DNA of 15,188 nt from an uncultured Lachnospiraceae bacterium (GCA_900555195.1 USKC01000036.1:1-15188), one strand, 5' to 3'; shown: positions 6,770 through 13,294, numbered from the stretch's first letter. Notes: generated by a model from the letters alone, not told the origin. A program made the numbers and translations.

Positions 6770-7708
6770 GTTTTGCTCCTGGTGTGTACCGTTTGGTTCC
6801 CGATATTTGCCGTTCTGCTCCTGGTGTGTACCATTTAGTTCCCGATATTTGCTGTTTAGTTCCCGGTACCTGCTGGGTGAGATCCCATAGCGCTTCCGGA
6901 AGGTGCGGCTCAGATGGAATTCATCGCAGAAGCCGAAGTTCAGCGCGGTTTCATGAAGCTTCACGTCCGGCTGCGCCAGAAGGAACTGGCGAACCATTTC
7001 CAATTTCACATCCATCTGATAGGCATACAGGGTTTTCCCGTATGCCTTTTTGAATTGATTGGACAGGGTGCGTTCGCAGACGAAGAACCGATCCGCCAGC
7101 TCCTTTCCTGTGAAAAAACTCTGCGGAGTGGTTTGGATCAGGCGTGAAGCCTCATCCAGAATGCTGCGGGAATGCGTGAGGGAGGAATCCGGCTTTTCCT
7201 GCTGCTGCGCCAGTTCACACAACAGTAGATTGAGAAGCAGGGAGAGCTTGTCTTCGCGCAGTGAGGAACTGCTCCAACTCTCCGCGATGATTTCCTGGAA
7301 AAGGGATTTGATGCGGGGATTGTCCTGACAGTGGATCAGACTGGCAAACCGCACCATGCCCGTATCCGTCTCCTGCGGCGGGAGTGAAGCATTCCGGCTT
7401 TGTTCGCATTCCAGGGGAATTACATGAATATACATGTGCCTGTTATTGGCGGAGCAGAGCCCGGCCCCGTAGTGATGGCGGCCTGCGGGAAGCAAAAGAA
7501 GGTCGTCGGTGCGCATGGAATAGATGTTTTTTCCCCGGCTGCCTTCCTTGCTGGCTTCTTCTTCCGCGATTTCCCAGGTTCCATCGAGCATATAGAGGAT
7601 ATCGTGCTCCTCCAGAATCCGATCCGGATGCGGAGTGGGATTGATCATGGTGATATAATTGGCGGAATGGATCCGTCTCCTTTGCATCAGTTGAAAATAA
7701 GCGCTCAT
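6752..7708 (-). CDS. AraC family transcriptional regulator with heptad-repeat tail
   Basis: A 318-residue regulator on the minus strand. The cupin-like N-terminus includes NPTPHPDRILEEHDILYML and, later, DLLLLPAGRHHYGAG. The C-terminal double helix-turn-helix includes FTGKELADRFFVCERTLSNQF and ALNFGFCDEFHLSRTFRKRY, ending in GISPSRYRE near residue 283. After that a tail of seven-residue repeats runs to the end. The start at 7708 is chosen over 7771 because GGAGGG lies four to five bases ahead and a good promoter has its -10 box at 7763-7768, which would exclude the upstream start codon from the transcript. It is divergent from the GH127 gene, its likely target, and convergent with GH31. Effector unknown. 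Confidence 0.9.
   Translation of the reverse strand: MSAYFQLMQRRRIHSANYITMINPTPHPDRILEEHDILYMLDGTWEIAEEEASKEGSRGKNIYSMRTDDLLLLPAGRHHYGAGLCSANNRHMYIHVIPLECEQSRNASLPPQETDTGMVRFASLIHCQDNPRIKSLFQEIIAESWSSSSLREDKLSLLLNLLLCELAQQQEKPDSSLTHSRSILDEASRLIQTTPQSFFTGKELADRFFVCERTLSNQFKKAYGKTLYAYQMDVKLEMVRQFLLAQPDVKLHETALNFGFCDEFHLSRTFRKRYGISPSRYRELNSKYRELNGTHQEQNGKYREPNGTHQEQNGIHRP
6755..6874 (-). repeat. 21/42-bp tandem repeat coding an AraC C-terminal tail
   Basis: Two 42-bp units (6770-6811 and 6812-6853) differ at only a few positions, and a further 21-bp half unit follows (6854-6874). In the AraC frame they give heptads YRELNSK, YRELNGT, HQEQNGK, YREPNGT, HQEQNGI and a final HRP. The 21-bp halves resemble each other as well, so the array seems to have grown first by 21 bp and then by 42 bp. 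Confidence 0.85.
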
Positions 7709-7762
7709 GGCACCCTCCATCTCCTGTGTCAGCTTCCCTTTTGAAACAGATACGTTTTCCAT

Positions 7763-7791
7763 ATTATACATGTTCTTTTCCGGAATAGCAA
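7763..7791 (-). promoter_or_regulatory. SigA-type promoter for the minus-strand AraC gene
   Basis: On the minus strand TTGCTA (7791-7786) and TATAAT (7768-7763) are separated by 17 bases. Transcription would begin near 7756, giving a leader of about 47 bases before the start at 7708. The -35 matches four of six consensus positions and the -10 all six. Confidence 0.65.
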
Positions 7792-7842
7792 TGGAAATGG
7801 GAGGCCGCGCCTGATAGGATATAAAAAAGGTTATAATTCATA

Positions 7843-7936
7843 GGCCGGGCGTTCGCCTTCCTGTTGGACGTATTGTTTATGCGCAACCGGTGAAGGTAAC
7901 GGGAATAAAGCGGCGCAGGATGGTTTCGGCCGGGCG
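7843..7936. promoter_or_regulatory. Divergent control region with repeated GGCCGGGCG
   Basis: The 252-base gap between the AraC start (7708) and GH127 start (7961) should hold the GH127 promoter. GGCCGGGCG occurs at 7843-7851 and 7928-7936, 85 bases apart on centre; such spaced direct half-sites suit AraC proteins. A TATAAT at 7832-7837 lacks a good -35, so the GH127 promoter remains unresolved and may need activation. Confidence 0.3.
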
Positions 7937-7960
7937 ACAAAATAAGGAGGAATGAGAAGA

Positions 7961-9994
7961 ATGGATCAGAAGGAATTCAGCAGGCCCCTTTCCCTGAGAC
8001 AGGTTCAGGTGACGGATGCGTTCTGGAAGAATGAGATGGAGCTGGTGAGAAAAGAGGTTATCCCTTATCAGTGGGAAGCTCTGAACGACCGGATCCCGGA
8101 TGCAGATCCCAGTTTTTCCATGCGCAACTTTAAGGTGGCAGGCAGGCTCAATGCGAAGAGAAGGGAAGAGGGGGATTCCTATCAGCCGGTGAAATGGCCG
8201 TTAGAGTTCCAGCCGCTTCCCAAGGATATGGATCATCTGGAAGAGCGGTTCTATGGCTGCCTGTTCCAGGACAGTGATTTTTCCAAATGGATCGAGGCTG
8301 TGGGGTATTCCCTGACCCAGCATCCGGATCCGGAACTGGAGGCTACCGCTGACGAGGCCATCGATATCGTCTGTGCAGCGCAGCTGGAGAACGGCTATCT
8401 GGATACATATTATATTATCAGCGACCAGGATAAGATTTTCACCAATCTGAAGGACAATCACGAATTGTACTGCTTCGGCCACCTGACCGAAGGGGCTGTG
8501 GCTTATTATCAGGCCACAGGCAAGGATAAGCTGCTGCGCGCGGCGGAGCGGTATGCGGATTATATCGCTTCCTGCTTCGGGCCGGAGGAAGGCAAGAAGA
8601 AGGGGTATCCCGGCCATGAGATCGCGGAAATGGCCCTGGTGCGCCTCTATGAGCAGACGGGCGATGAAAAATATCTGAATCTCAGCCGTTTCTTCGTGGA
8701 TCAGAGAGGAACGAGGCCCTATTATTATGACCAGGAGGATCCTTCCCGGGTGAAGGAGGGCCATGAAGAGGAACAGCGCTATGCTTATAACCAGGCACAT
8801 CTTCCGGTGCGGGAGCAGGATGAGGCTGTGGGCCATGCGGTGCGTGCGGTCTATCTGTACTCAGGCATGGCGGATGTGGCCAGGCTGACGAAGGATGAAA
8901 GTCTCTATGCGGCCTGTGAGAAGCTGTGGGAGAACATCACGGATAAGAAGATGTATATCACCGGCGGCATTGGAGCTACCCATATGGGCGAAGCGTTCTC
9001 CTTCAATTATGATCTTCCCAATGATACCGCTTATTCGGAGACATGTGCGGCCATCGGCCTGGTGTTCTTCGCCAGAAGAATGCTTCAGATCAAGGCGGAC
9101 AGCAGATATGCGGACGTGATGGAGCGCGCCCTTTACAACGGCGTTCTGAGTGGCATGGCGCTGGATGGAAAGAGCTTCTTCTATGTGAATCCGCTGGAGT
9201 GCCTCCCCGAGGCCTGCCACAAGGATGAACGCAAGTTCCATGTAAAGCCCGTACGCCAGAAATGGTTCGGCTGCGCATGCTGCCCTCCCAATATCGCGAG
9301 GCTGTTGAGTTCCATCGCCTCTTATGCATATACCCAGTCTGAGGATACGCTGTATGTGCATCTGTACATGGGGAGCGTTCTGGAAGAGGAATTCGGCGGG
9401 AAAAAGGTGGATATCCGCATCACCTCCGGCTTCCCTTGGAACGGCAAGGTAACGGTTGAGATCAAGGCGGAGGAAGAAACAGAGTTCACGCTGGCCCTGC
9501 GCATTCCGGATTGGTGCGCTTCCTATACGGTGGATGGAAAAGAAGGCGCCAAAGACGGCAGTGATGTGAAGGATGGATATCTCTATCTGAAGAGAACCTG
9601 GAAGGACGGCGATAAGCTGGAACTGGAGTTCCCCATGGAAGTGCGCGTCCTGGCTGCCGACAGCAGGGTGAGAGAAGATATCGGAAAAGTGGCGCTGATG
9701 AGAGGGCCTATTGTTTACTGTATGGAAGAAGCGGATAACGGAAAGGGCCTGCATCTGTGCAAACTGGCTGCAGAGCCGAACCCGGAAGCATCCATGACGG
9801 ATAAGGTGGGCATTCCGATGGTGGGCATCACCACAGACGGACTTCGCATGAAAGCGGAGGAAGCAGGCGGCCTGTACCATGTATACCGCAAACCTGCCTA
9901 TGAAGCTGTGAAGCTTCAGTGGATTCCTTATTTCACCTGGGCCAACAGAGGCGAGGGCGAGATGCAGGTATTCATCCGGGCGGAAGAAGAATAA
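7961..9994 (+). CDS. Glycoside hydrolase family 127 (beta-L-arabinofuranosidase-like, DUF1680)
   Basis: A 677-residue zinc-cysteine retaining glycosidase. Characterised members such as Bifidobacterium HypBA1 release L-arabinofuranose from beta-linked arabino-oligosaccharides. The (alpha/alpha)6 barrel carries GGIGATHMGEAF with the acid/base Glu344, YSETCAAIG with zinc ligands Glu360 and Cys362, and FGCACCPPN with Cys440 (nucleophile) and Cys441. The spacing of 16 residues between the two Glu and two to the Cys equals that in HypBA1. C-terminal beta-sandwich domains follow (from about 450). GGAGG is ten bases ahead of 7961 but only one ahead of the in-frame ATG at 7952, so 7961 is preferred (residue numbers use it). 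There is no signal peptide. The divergent AraC gene is the probable regulator. Confidence 0.93.
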   Translation: MDQKEFSRPLSLRQVQVTDAFWKNEMELVRKEVIPYQWEALNDRIPDADPSFSMRNFKVAGRLNAKRREEGDSYQPVKWPLEFQPLPKDMDHLEERFYGCLFQDSDFSKWIEAVGYSLTQHPDPELEATADEAIDIVCAAQLENGYLDTYYIISDQDKIFTNLKDNHELYCFGHLTEGAVAYYQATGKDKLLRAAERYADYIASCFGPEEGKKKGYPGHEIAEMALVRLYEQTGDEKYLNLSRFFVDQRGTRPYYYDQEDPSRVKEGHEEEQRYAYNQAHLPVREQDEAVGHAVRAVYLYSGMADVARLTKDESLYAACEKLWENITDKKMYITGGIGATHMGEAFSFNYDLPNDTAYSETCAAIGLVFFARRMLQIKADSRYADVMERALYNGVLSGMALDGKSFFYVNPLECLPEACHKDERKFHVKPVRQKWFGCACCPPNIARLLSSIASYAYTQSEDTLYVHLYMGSVLEEEFGGKKVDIRITSGFPWNGKVTVEIKAEEETEFTLALRIPDWCASYTVDGKEGAKDGSDVKDGYLYLKRTWKDGDKLELEFPMEVRVLAADSRVREDIGKVALMRGPIVYCMEEADNGKGLHLCKLAAEPNPEASMTDKVGIPMVGITTDGLRMKAEEAGGLYHVYRKPAYEAVKLQWIPYFTWANRGEGEMQVFIRAEEE

Positions 9995-10097
9995 GAAACA
10001 GAAGGGATATTTTATAAAAGGAGCAAAGGGAAAAGTCAACCATCGTTAAGACAGCATTGAAAACAAATTAACGTAACGGCTGGCAGACAGGTTGCGA

Positions 10098-10137
10098 CAA
10101 AAAGCGGGTAAGAGGTTAAAGGCTTCTTACTCGCTTT
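10098..10137 (-). terminator. Terminator hairpin, minus-facing
   Basis: AAAGCGGGTAAGA (10101-10113) and TCTTACTCGCTTT (10125-10137) pair across 13 positions with one G-T wobble around an 11-base loop. On the minus strand the stem runs straight into a T run (10103-10098). On the plus strand only AACTATTG follows, so it is weaker in that direction, yet it is the first strong stem after GH127. Confidence 0.65.
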
Positions 10138-10256
10138 AACTATTGTAACGATATGGGCTATATTTTCTTTGATTTCTGTTTTAACGGTTTCGTTTTTTAA
10201 TGATAGTTCGCATGGATGATTTTGTGATAAATTCATAATCCGTTCGGAAATCAAAG

Positions 10257-10287
10257 GGGTACTGCGAATTGAAGCAAAAGGGTACTG
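10257..10287 (+). repeat. Paired direct repeats GGGTACTG
   Basis: GGGTACTG occurs at 10257-10264 and 10280-10287, each preceded by an A run, with a 23-base period, close to two helical turns. The second copy ends two bases before a -35 box. They may be operator half-sites or inner repeats at the end of a decayed insertion sequence. Confidence 0.5.
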
Positions 10288-10289
10288 TA

Positions 10290-10318
10290 TTTAAAATTTC
10301 CGCTATTTATGATATAAT
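10290..10318 (+). promoter_or_regulatory. Extended -10 promoter of the accessory genes
   Basis: TTTAAA (10290-10295) and TATAAT (10313-10318) are 17 bases apart, and the -10 box is preceded by TGA, giving the extended TGnTATAAT form. It points toward the small reading frame at 10351 and the genes after it. No other clear promoter lies before 10563. Confidence 0.75.
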
Positions 10319-10350
10319 AAAATTGATTGAATTGTGGGAGAGGAACTTTT

Positions 10351-10547
10351 ATGGATAACTTTTATCCGAAAGAACAAACACAAAAATTGATACTTCATTC
10401 GCTGCACTGTTGCCAATTAAATCTTGTGATATGGCAAAGGCAGCTGTTTTGGGCTCACTTTATGTCCTGTGTCCGTCTGCCTGTTGAGCAGTCTGTGACA
10501 TAGGACTATTTTTATTTATTCCTGGTTTTGTTTTGACGAAAATATGA
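10351..10547 (+). pseudogene. Small or broken gene behind a strong promoter
   Basis: GGGAGAGG precedes an ATG at 10351, giving a 50-residue frame beginning MDNFYPKEQTQKLIL that stops at 10501-10503. The other forward frame, from about 10395, reads SFAALLPIKSCDMAKAAVLG, meets TGA at 10485-10487, then continues as hydrophobic sequence (GLFLFIPGF) to a stop at 10545-10547. The second frame looks more protein-like after the first third, suggesting a frameshift plus a nonsense change in a former membrane-associated protein. The 50-residue frame might also be a genuine peptide. I do not recognise the family. Confidence 0.35.
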
Positions 10548-10562
10548 TGGGAGGAAATCTTT

Positions 10563-11042
10563 GTGATTACATTAAAAGAACTTCAAAGCATCCAGCAGCT
10601 TGAACAGTGTATCAAAGAGATATGCCCCGAAAACATGAGATGGCGTATGATACTGGAAACAGAACGGGAGCTGCGCGAGCCTTCTGAACGCGATGCAATC
10701 GCCTACGAAATCATGGATGATGGGATTGGCATCGGGCTGATGCAGTATTCGTTTCAAAAGGCAGGTCTGTTTCACAAGGAGAAGATTGTGATCCCAATCC
10801 TTACGCTGTCTGAATACTCCAAAGATATAGTGCATCAAACCCACAGGTACCTTGCGGACACATTGGGAACACAGGGAGAATTGATCCATGTGCTTTACAG
10901 CGAAGATGAACATACGCCGATCCATCATCAGCTGAAAGCAGACGGGTTTGAGGAAAAGCGCAATCCCTGTAACCAGTCCGAATACGGCTATGAGGAGGGG
11001 AGTTTGTATTTTGTAAAAAAGCTATCACGAGGTAACGTGTGA
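10563..11042 (+). CDS. Unrecognised 159-aa protein, possible divergent GNAT fold
   Basis: The frame starts with GTG eight bases after GGGAGG. The protein is soluble, with no signal peptide or membrane helix. The order of elements loosely recalls GNAT acetyltransferases: a beta pair around AIAYEIMDDGIGIGLMQYS (about 46-64), a helix after LSEYSKDIVHQTHRYLADTL, then IHHQLKADGFEEKRN (about 120-134), where the GF resembles the late GNAT motif. The acetyl-CoA loop R/QxxGxG/A is not present, so catalytic function as an acetyltransferase is doubtful. Its stop codon overlaps the start of a 33-residue membrane peptide. Transcription probably comes from the promoter at 10290. Coding status is good; function is unknown. 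Confidence 0.7.
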   Translation: MITLKELQSIQQLEQCIKEICPENMRWRMILETERELREPSERDAIAYEIMDDGIGIGLMQYSFQKAGLFHKEKIVIPILTLSEYSKDIVHQTHRYLADTLGTQGELIHVLYSEDEHTPIHHQLKADGFEEKRNPCNQSEYGYEEGSLYFVKKLSRGNV

Positions 11043-11143
11043 TGACATTCCGCAAGGATGCTTTTTTGGTGATTATGGCCGGTTACATCTTTTTCAGCAT
11101 GGCATCCGGGATTACGTTTGTTGTACGGCTGTTCGCTTCTTAA
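11042..11143 (+). CDS. 33-aa single-pass membrane peptide
   Basis: The ATG shares its A with the TGA stop of the preceding gene, a classic sign of translational coupling. The peptide begins MTFRKDAFLVIMAGY and is almost wholly hydrophobic to its end at ...VVRLFAS, so one helix would span the membrane with a positive N-terminus. A GAGG lies about ten bases upstream. It may be a real small membrane protein, or the first helix of a truncated transporter. No known family is recognised. Confidence 0.45.
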   Translation: MTFRKDAFLVIMAGYIFFSMASGITFVVRLFAS

Positions 11144-11161
11144 CCACTAAAAATCAAAATT

Positions 11162-11194
11162 CTGCCGACTGCCGGCAGAGCCGTCCGCAGACGG
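11162..11194 (+). other. Two small hairpins ahead of the 332-aa gene
   Basis: CTGCCG/CGGCAG (11162-11167, 11173-11178) and CCGTC/GACGG (11181-11185, 11190-11194) form adjacent stems. The second ends immediately before the ribosome binding site AAAGGAG (11195-11201). No T tract follows, so they are more likely to shape the mRNA than to stop transcription. Confidence 0.4.
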
Positions 11195-11208
11195 AAAGGA
11201 GACTCTCC

Positions 11209-12207
11209 ATGTGTGATATGGAAAAATTGTACCGGCACCTTCAGAAAAAATGCCAATACCCGGCTGCTTATAAAAACGGGCAGATAACCGTTACACTCTC
11301 CCGGGGTGAGGTGCGCATTCGGGAAAAATGCGCCCAGCTTCTGCTCCAGGACAGATTGTACAAAGAATTTGACTGGGATGAGACAGATGATCCGGACGAT
11401 CTGGTGAAGATTGTAGATAATTTTGCGGAAAATCTGGAATTTATGGGATCCGAATATAATGCGACATACAAAGCTGCAAATAAAGCTGCCGTGCGCCGTT
11501 GCTGGTGGATTCCGCTGCTTATGCTTGTGGTGGCTATGGCCAGTCTTGCTATGATGGACAGGACGGAGGATGTCTACTGGCTTCTGGCGATTCTTGTCTG
11601 CCCGTTTTTCCTGCTTGTACCTTTAGTAGCGATCCGTCGGAGCGTATTTCACCGGTATTGGGTATGCCCCCAGTGCGGCCAACCGTTGCCGCTGAGCAAA
11701 GGCAAGTGGTTCCCGCAAATGGAATACACTGCTCGCTGCCCTCACTGCGGATATTTTTTGGAAGAATTCTTCCCAGTGGAAGCGCTGTTGGATGAAGACA
11801 GTGAGAGACTGCGACCCGATCCTGCGCACCTGAGCCGGGCAACCCATGAGATGATTTCCGCCCTTTCGGCTCTGCTGGAAAAAAATGAGGTTCTAAAAGC
11901 GCCAGTCTATGGCACACTACTTTGGAAGGGACATTATTCTTTTGGATATTTTGGTCTGACTGACACGGCGCTGTTGGTCGCGTTGCTTCGAGGAGACACA
12001 AAAAAGCTGAACGTGTGCGGCCGAATAGCATTGAGCAGCATCCAGCGAATGAAAATCAAAAGAAGCCTGTTTCCACTATTCCGTATCCTGCATCTTGAAC
12101 TTGCAGAGGAAAAAATTAAAATTCGGTTTTCCAGCAAAGTGGTCGGGTTTAGTACACAGGGAAAAAATCTAAACGATTTTTTGGTGACTATTCGATCGGT
12201 TTTGTAA
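11209..12207 (+). CDS. Membrane zinc-ribbon protein of unknown function (332 aa)
   Basis: The ATG lies seven bases after AAAGGAG. Four parts can be seen. Residues 1-95 form a soluble domain with an acidic patch (DWDETDDPDD, 55-64). Residues 99-115 and 122-142 are two membrane helices joined by a short charged turn, placing both main domains on the same side. Residues 153-180 carry CPQC and CPHC, a four-cysteine zinc ribbon. From about 234 to the end is a beta-rich domain (YFGLTDTALLVALL, ILHLELAEEKIKIRF) reminiscent of bacterial PH-like domains. I do not know this architecture as a named family. A membrane-anchored sensor or scaffold is an inference only. It ends the AT-rich accessory block. 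Confidence 0.8.
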   Translation: MCDMEKLYRHLQKKCQYPAAYKNGQITVTLSRGEVRIREKCAQLLLQDRLYKEFDWDETDDPDDLVKIVDNFAENLEFMGSEYNATYKAANKAAVRRCWWIPLLMLVVAMASLAMMDRTEDVYWLLAILVCPFFLLVPLVAIRRSVFHRYWVCPQCGQPLPLSKGKWFPQMEYTARCPHCGYFLEEFFPVEALLDEDSERLRPDPAHLSRATHEMISALSALLEKNEVLKAPVYGTLLWKGHYSFGYFGLTDTALLVALLRGDTKKLNVCGRIALSSIQRMKIKRSLFPLFRILHLELAEEKIKIRFSSKVVGFSTQGKNLNDFLVTIRSVL

Positions 12208-12245
12208 ATATGGTACTTCCTGCCCCAGCCACCCATATCCATCCC

Positions 12246-12274
12246 TTGCGATCCACCCATCTGCATGGTAAAAT
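12246..12274 (+). promoter_or_regulatory. Promoter of the TraX-family gene
   Basis: TTGCGA (12246-12251) and TAAAAT (12269-12274) are 17 bases apart, and the -10 is preceded by TGG, the extended form. Transcription would start near 12281, about 43 bases before the ATG. Confidence 0.65.
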
Positions 12275-12323
12275 ATCTCCCTGTGTGAACTGAGAAAGAA
12301 AAACATCAAAGGGAATTGCACGC

Positions 12324-13025
12324 ATGCAGGAACCAAAGCTGAAAACCAATCTGGATACCAATTTTATCAAGGTGATCGCCATCCTTGCTATGACGGCTGA
12401 CCATATCGGCGGGGCGGTTTTTCCGGAATATCCAGCGTTCAGGTGGATAGGAAGGATCGCGTTTCCTCTGTTTTGCTATTGTATGACGGTGGGGATGCTC
12501 TATACCCATGACATCAAAAAATATGCGCTTCGTCTCGCGGCATTCGCGCTGATTTCCCAGCCATTCTGGATTCTGGCATTCAATGCGGATGACTTTGTGG
12601 GAAACATTTTCAACCTGAATATCTTCTTCACCCTGCTCGTGAGCCTATTGGCAGCCTGGGGTTTTAAGGAGAAGAAATGGTGGCTGTTCCTTCTGGGCCT
12701 TGTTCTTCTGAACCTGGTGAACTTTGATTATGCGATGACGGGCCTCATCCTGATGCTGATTTTTTATCTCTGCAGAAATAAACCCTGGCTGGGCGCTCTG
12801 ATCTATACCATCACCTATCTGCCTGCGCTGAATGGATATATGGAAGACCCGCTGGCGCTGAAAATCGGCGGACACGCGATCGGATTTGAAATTTTTGCCC
12901 TGCTGGCGCTGCCGTTCATCTACATCCATACCAATGTGAACCCGAAAATTCCCAAGTGGTTTTTCTATATTTATTATCCGGTGCATCTGTTGGTGATTTT
13001 CCTGATTCAGCTGGTGCTTCTCTGA
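12324..13025 (+). CDS. TraX family membrane protein
   Basis: A 233-residue protein with about seven or eight membrane helices. The N-terminal signature NFIKVIAILAMTADHIGGAV followed by RWIGRIAFPLFCYCMTVGML is the hallmark of the TraX family, named for the F-plasmid pilin N-acetylase. Chromosomal homologues are common in Firmicutes, where they probably acylate or acetylate some envelope substrate; the histidine in the MTADHIGG motif is the conserved candidate residue. The end motif YIYYPVHLLVIFLIQ is also shared with membrane acyltransferases. The ribosome binding site (AAAGGGA, ten bases ahead) is modest. It has its own promoter and no conjugation genes nearby, so a role in conjugation is unlikely. 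Confidence 0.9.
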   Translation: MQEPKLKTNLDTNFIKVIAILAMTADHIGGAVFPEYPAFRWIGRIAFPLFCYCMTVGMLYTHDIKKYALRLAAFALISQPFWILAFNADDFVGNIFNLNIFFTLLVSLLAAWGFKEKKWWLFLLGLVLLNLVNFDYAMTGLILMLIFYLCRNKPWLGALIYTITYLPALNGYMEDPLALKIGGHAIGFEIFALLALPFIYIHTNVNPKIPKWFFYIYYPVHLLVIFLIQLVLL

Positions 13026-13084
13026 AAAAGAACAAGCCGGGTAACAACCATCTTTTCCTGACAGCGACTGTTCGATGTCCCGGT

Positions 13085-13170
13085 CGGAAGGAGCCAGGCA
13101 TACACGCTCTTTGTCCCGTACGAATCCTTTTGCGTTTGGGGCAAAGAGCGTGCATGCCTGGCTCCTTCCG
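13085..13170. repeat. Long near-perfect palindrome between the TraX gene and ispG
   Basis: Two 33-base arms (13085-13117 beginning CGGAAGGAGCCAGG, and 13138-13170 ending CCTGGCTCCTTCCG) are complementary except for one A-C mismatch and one G-T wobble, around a 20-base loop. No T tract follows on either strand, so it is not a normal intrinsic terminator. It ends one base before the -35 box of the ispG promoter. It may be a copy of an interspersed palindromic element, or a barrier that protects the ispG promoter from TraX-gene transcription. Confidence 0.85.
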
Positions 13171-13171
13171 G

Positions 13172-13200
13172 TTGCCAAACGGAAAGCCGCGGGGTATAAT
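13172..13200 (+). promoter_or_regulatory. Strong SigA-type promoter for ispG
   Basis: TTGCCA (13172-13177) and TATAAT (13195-13200) are 17 bases apart, eleven of twelve consensus positions. Transcription should start near 13207, giving a leader of about 116 bases. Confidence 0.8.
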
Positions 13201-13245
13201 GGACGCAGAAAAAGTGGCCCGGCAGCGGCAGGGATGTGTCGGGGG

Positions 13246-13294
13246 TGACAGCATGAATTTGAAAAAAGGAAGCGGGCTGTCAGAGAAGCTGTGA
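13246..13294 (+). promoter_or_regulatory. ispG leader: hairpin with possible mini-ORF
   Basis: TGACAGC (13246-13252) and GCTGTCA (13276-13282) form a perfect seven-pair stem. The loop begins with an ATG (13253) that opens a 13-codon frame ([13 protein letters not shown]) ending at 13294, about 28 bases before the ispG start. A weak GGGGGTG precedes it. It may be a leader peptide or only chance. Confidence 0.3.

Larger units (their letters stand above)
9995..10350. other. AT-rich gene-free stretch at start of accessory region
   Basis: About 356 bases without a convincing gene. Composition drops sharply: the 60 bases at 10141-10200 contain only 16 G or C. It contains CGTTAA (10044-10049) with inverted TTAACG (10068-10073), the terminator hairpin at 10101-10137, the GGGTACTG repeats and a promoter. 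It looks like remnant or boundary DNA of an inserted segment, but no transposase or integrase can be read. Confidence 0.5.

Noticed and set aside
7709..7771. Longer start for the minus-strand AraC gene
   Set aside because: The start codon at 7771 lies upstream of the -10 box, and the ribosome binding site for it is weak compared with GGAGGG before 7708.
10036..10254. Minus-strand 72-aa frame
   Set aside because: A strong hairpin with T run (10098-10137) on the same strand interrupts it, and the peptide resembles no known family. It could be the remnant of a gene end, but I cannot support it.
10485..10487. TGA as a selenocysteine codon
   Set aside because: I see no convincing stem-loop of bacterial SECIS type just after it, and the frame has no clean start; decay explains it better.
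13085..13170. Palindrome as an ordinary intrinsic terminator
   Set aside because: No T run follows the stem on either strand, and the stem is far longer than usual.
12956..13294. 112-codon plus-strand frame across the TraX gene end and palindrome
   Set aside because: It overlaps the TraX-family gene in another frame and translates both palindrome arms; no ribosome binding site or protein-like sequence.
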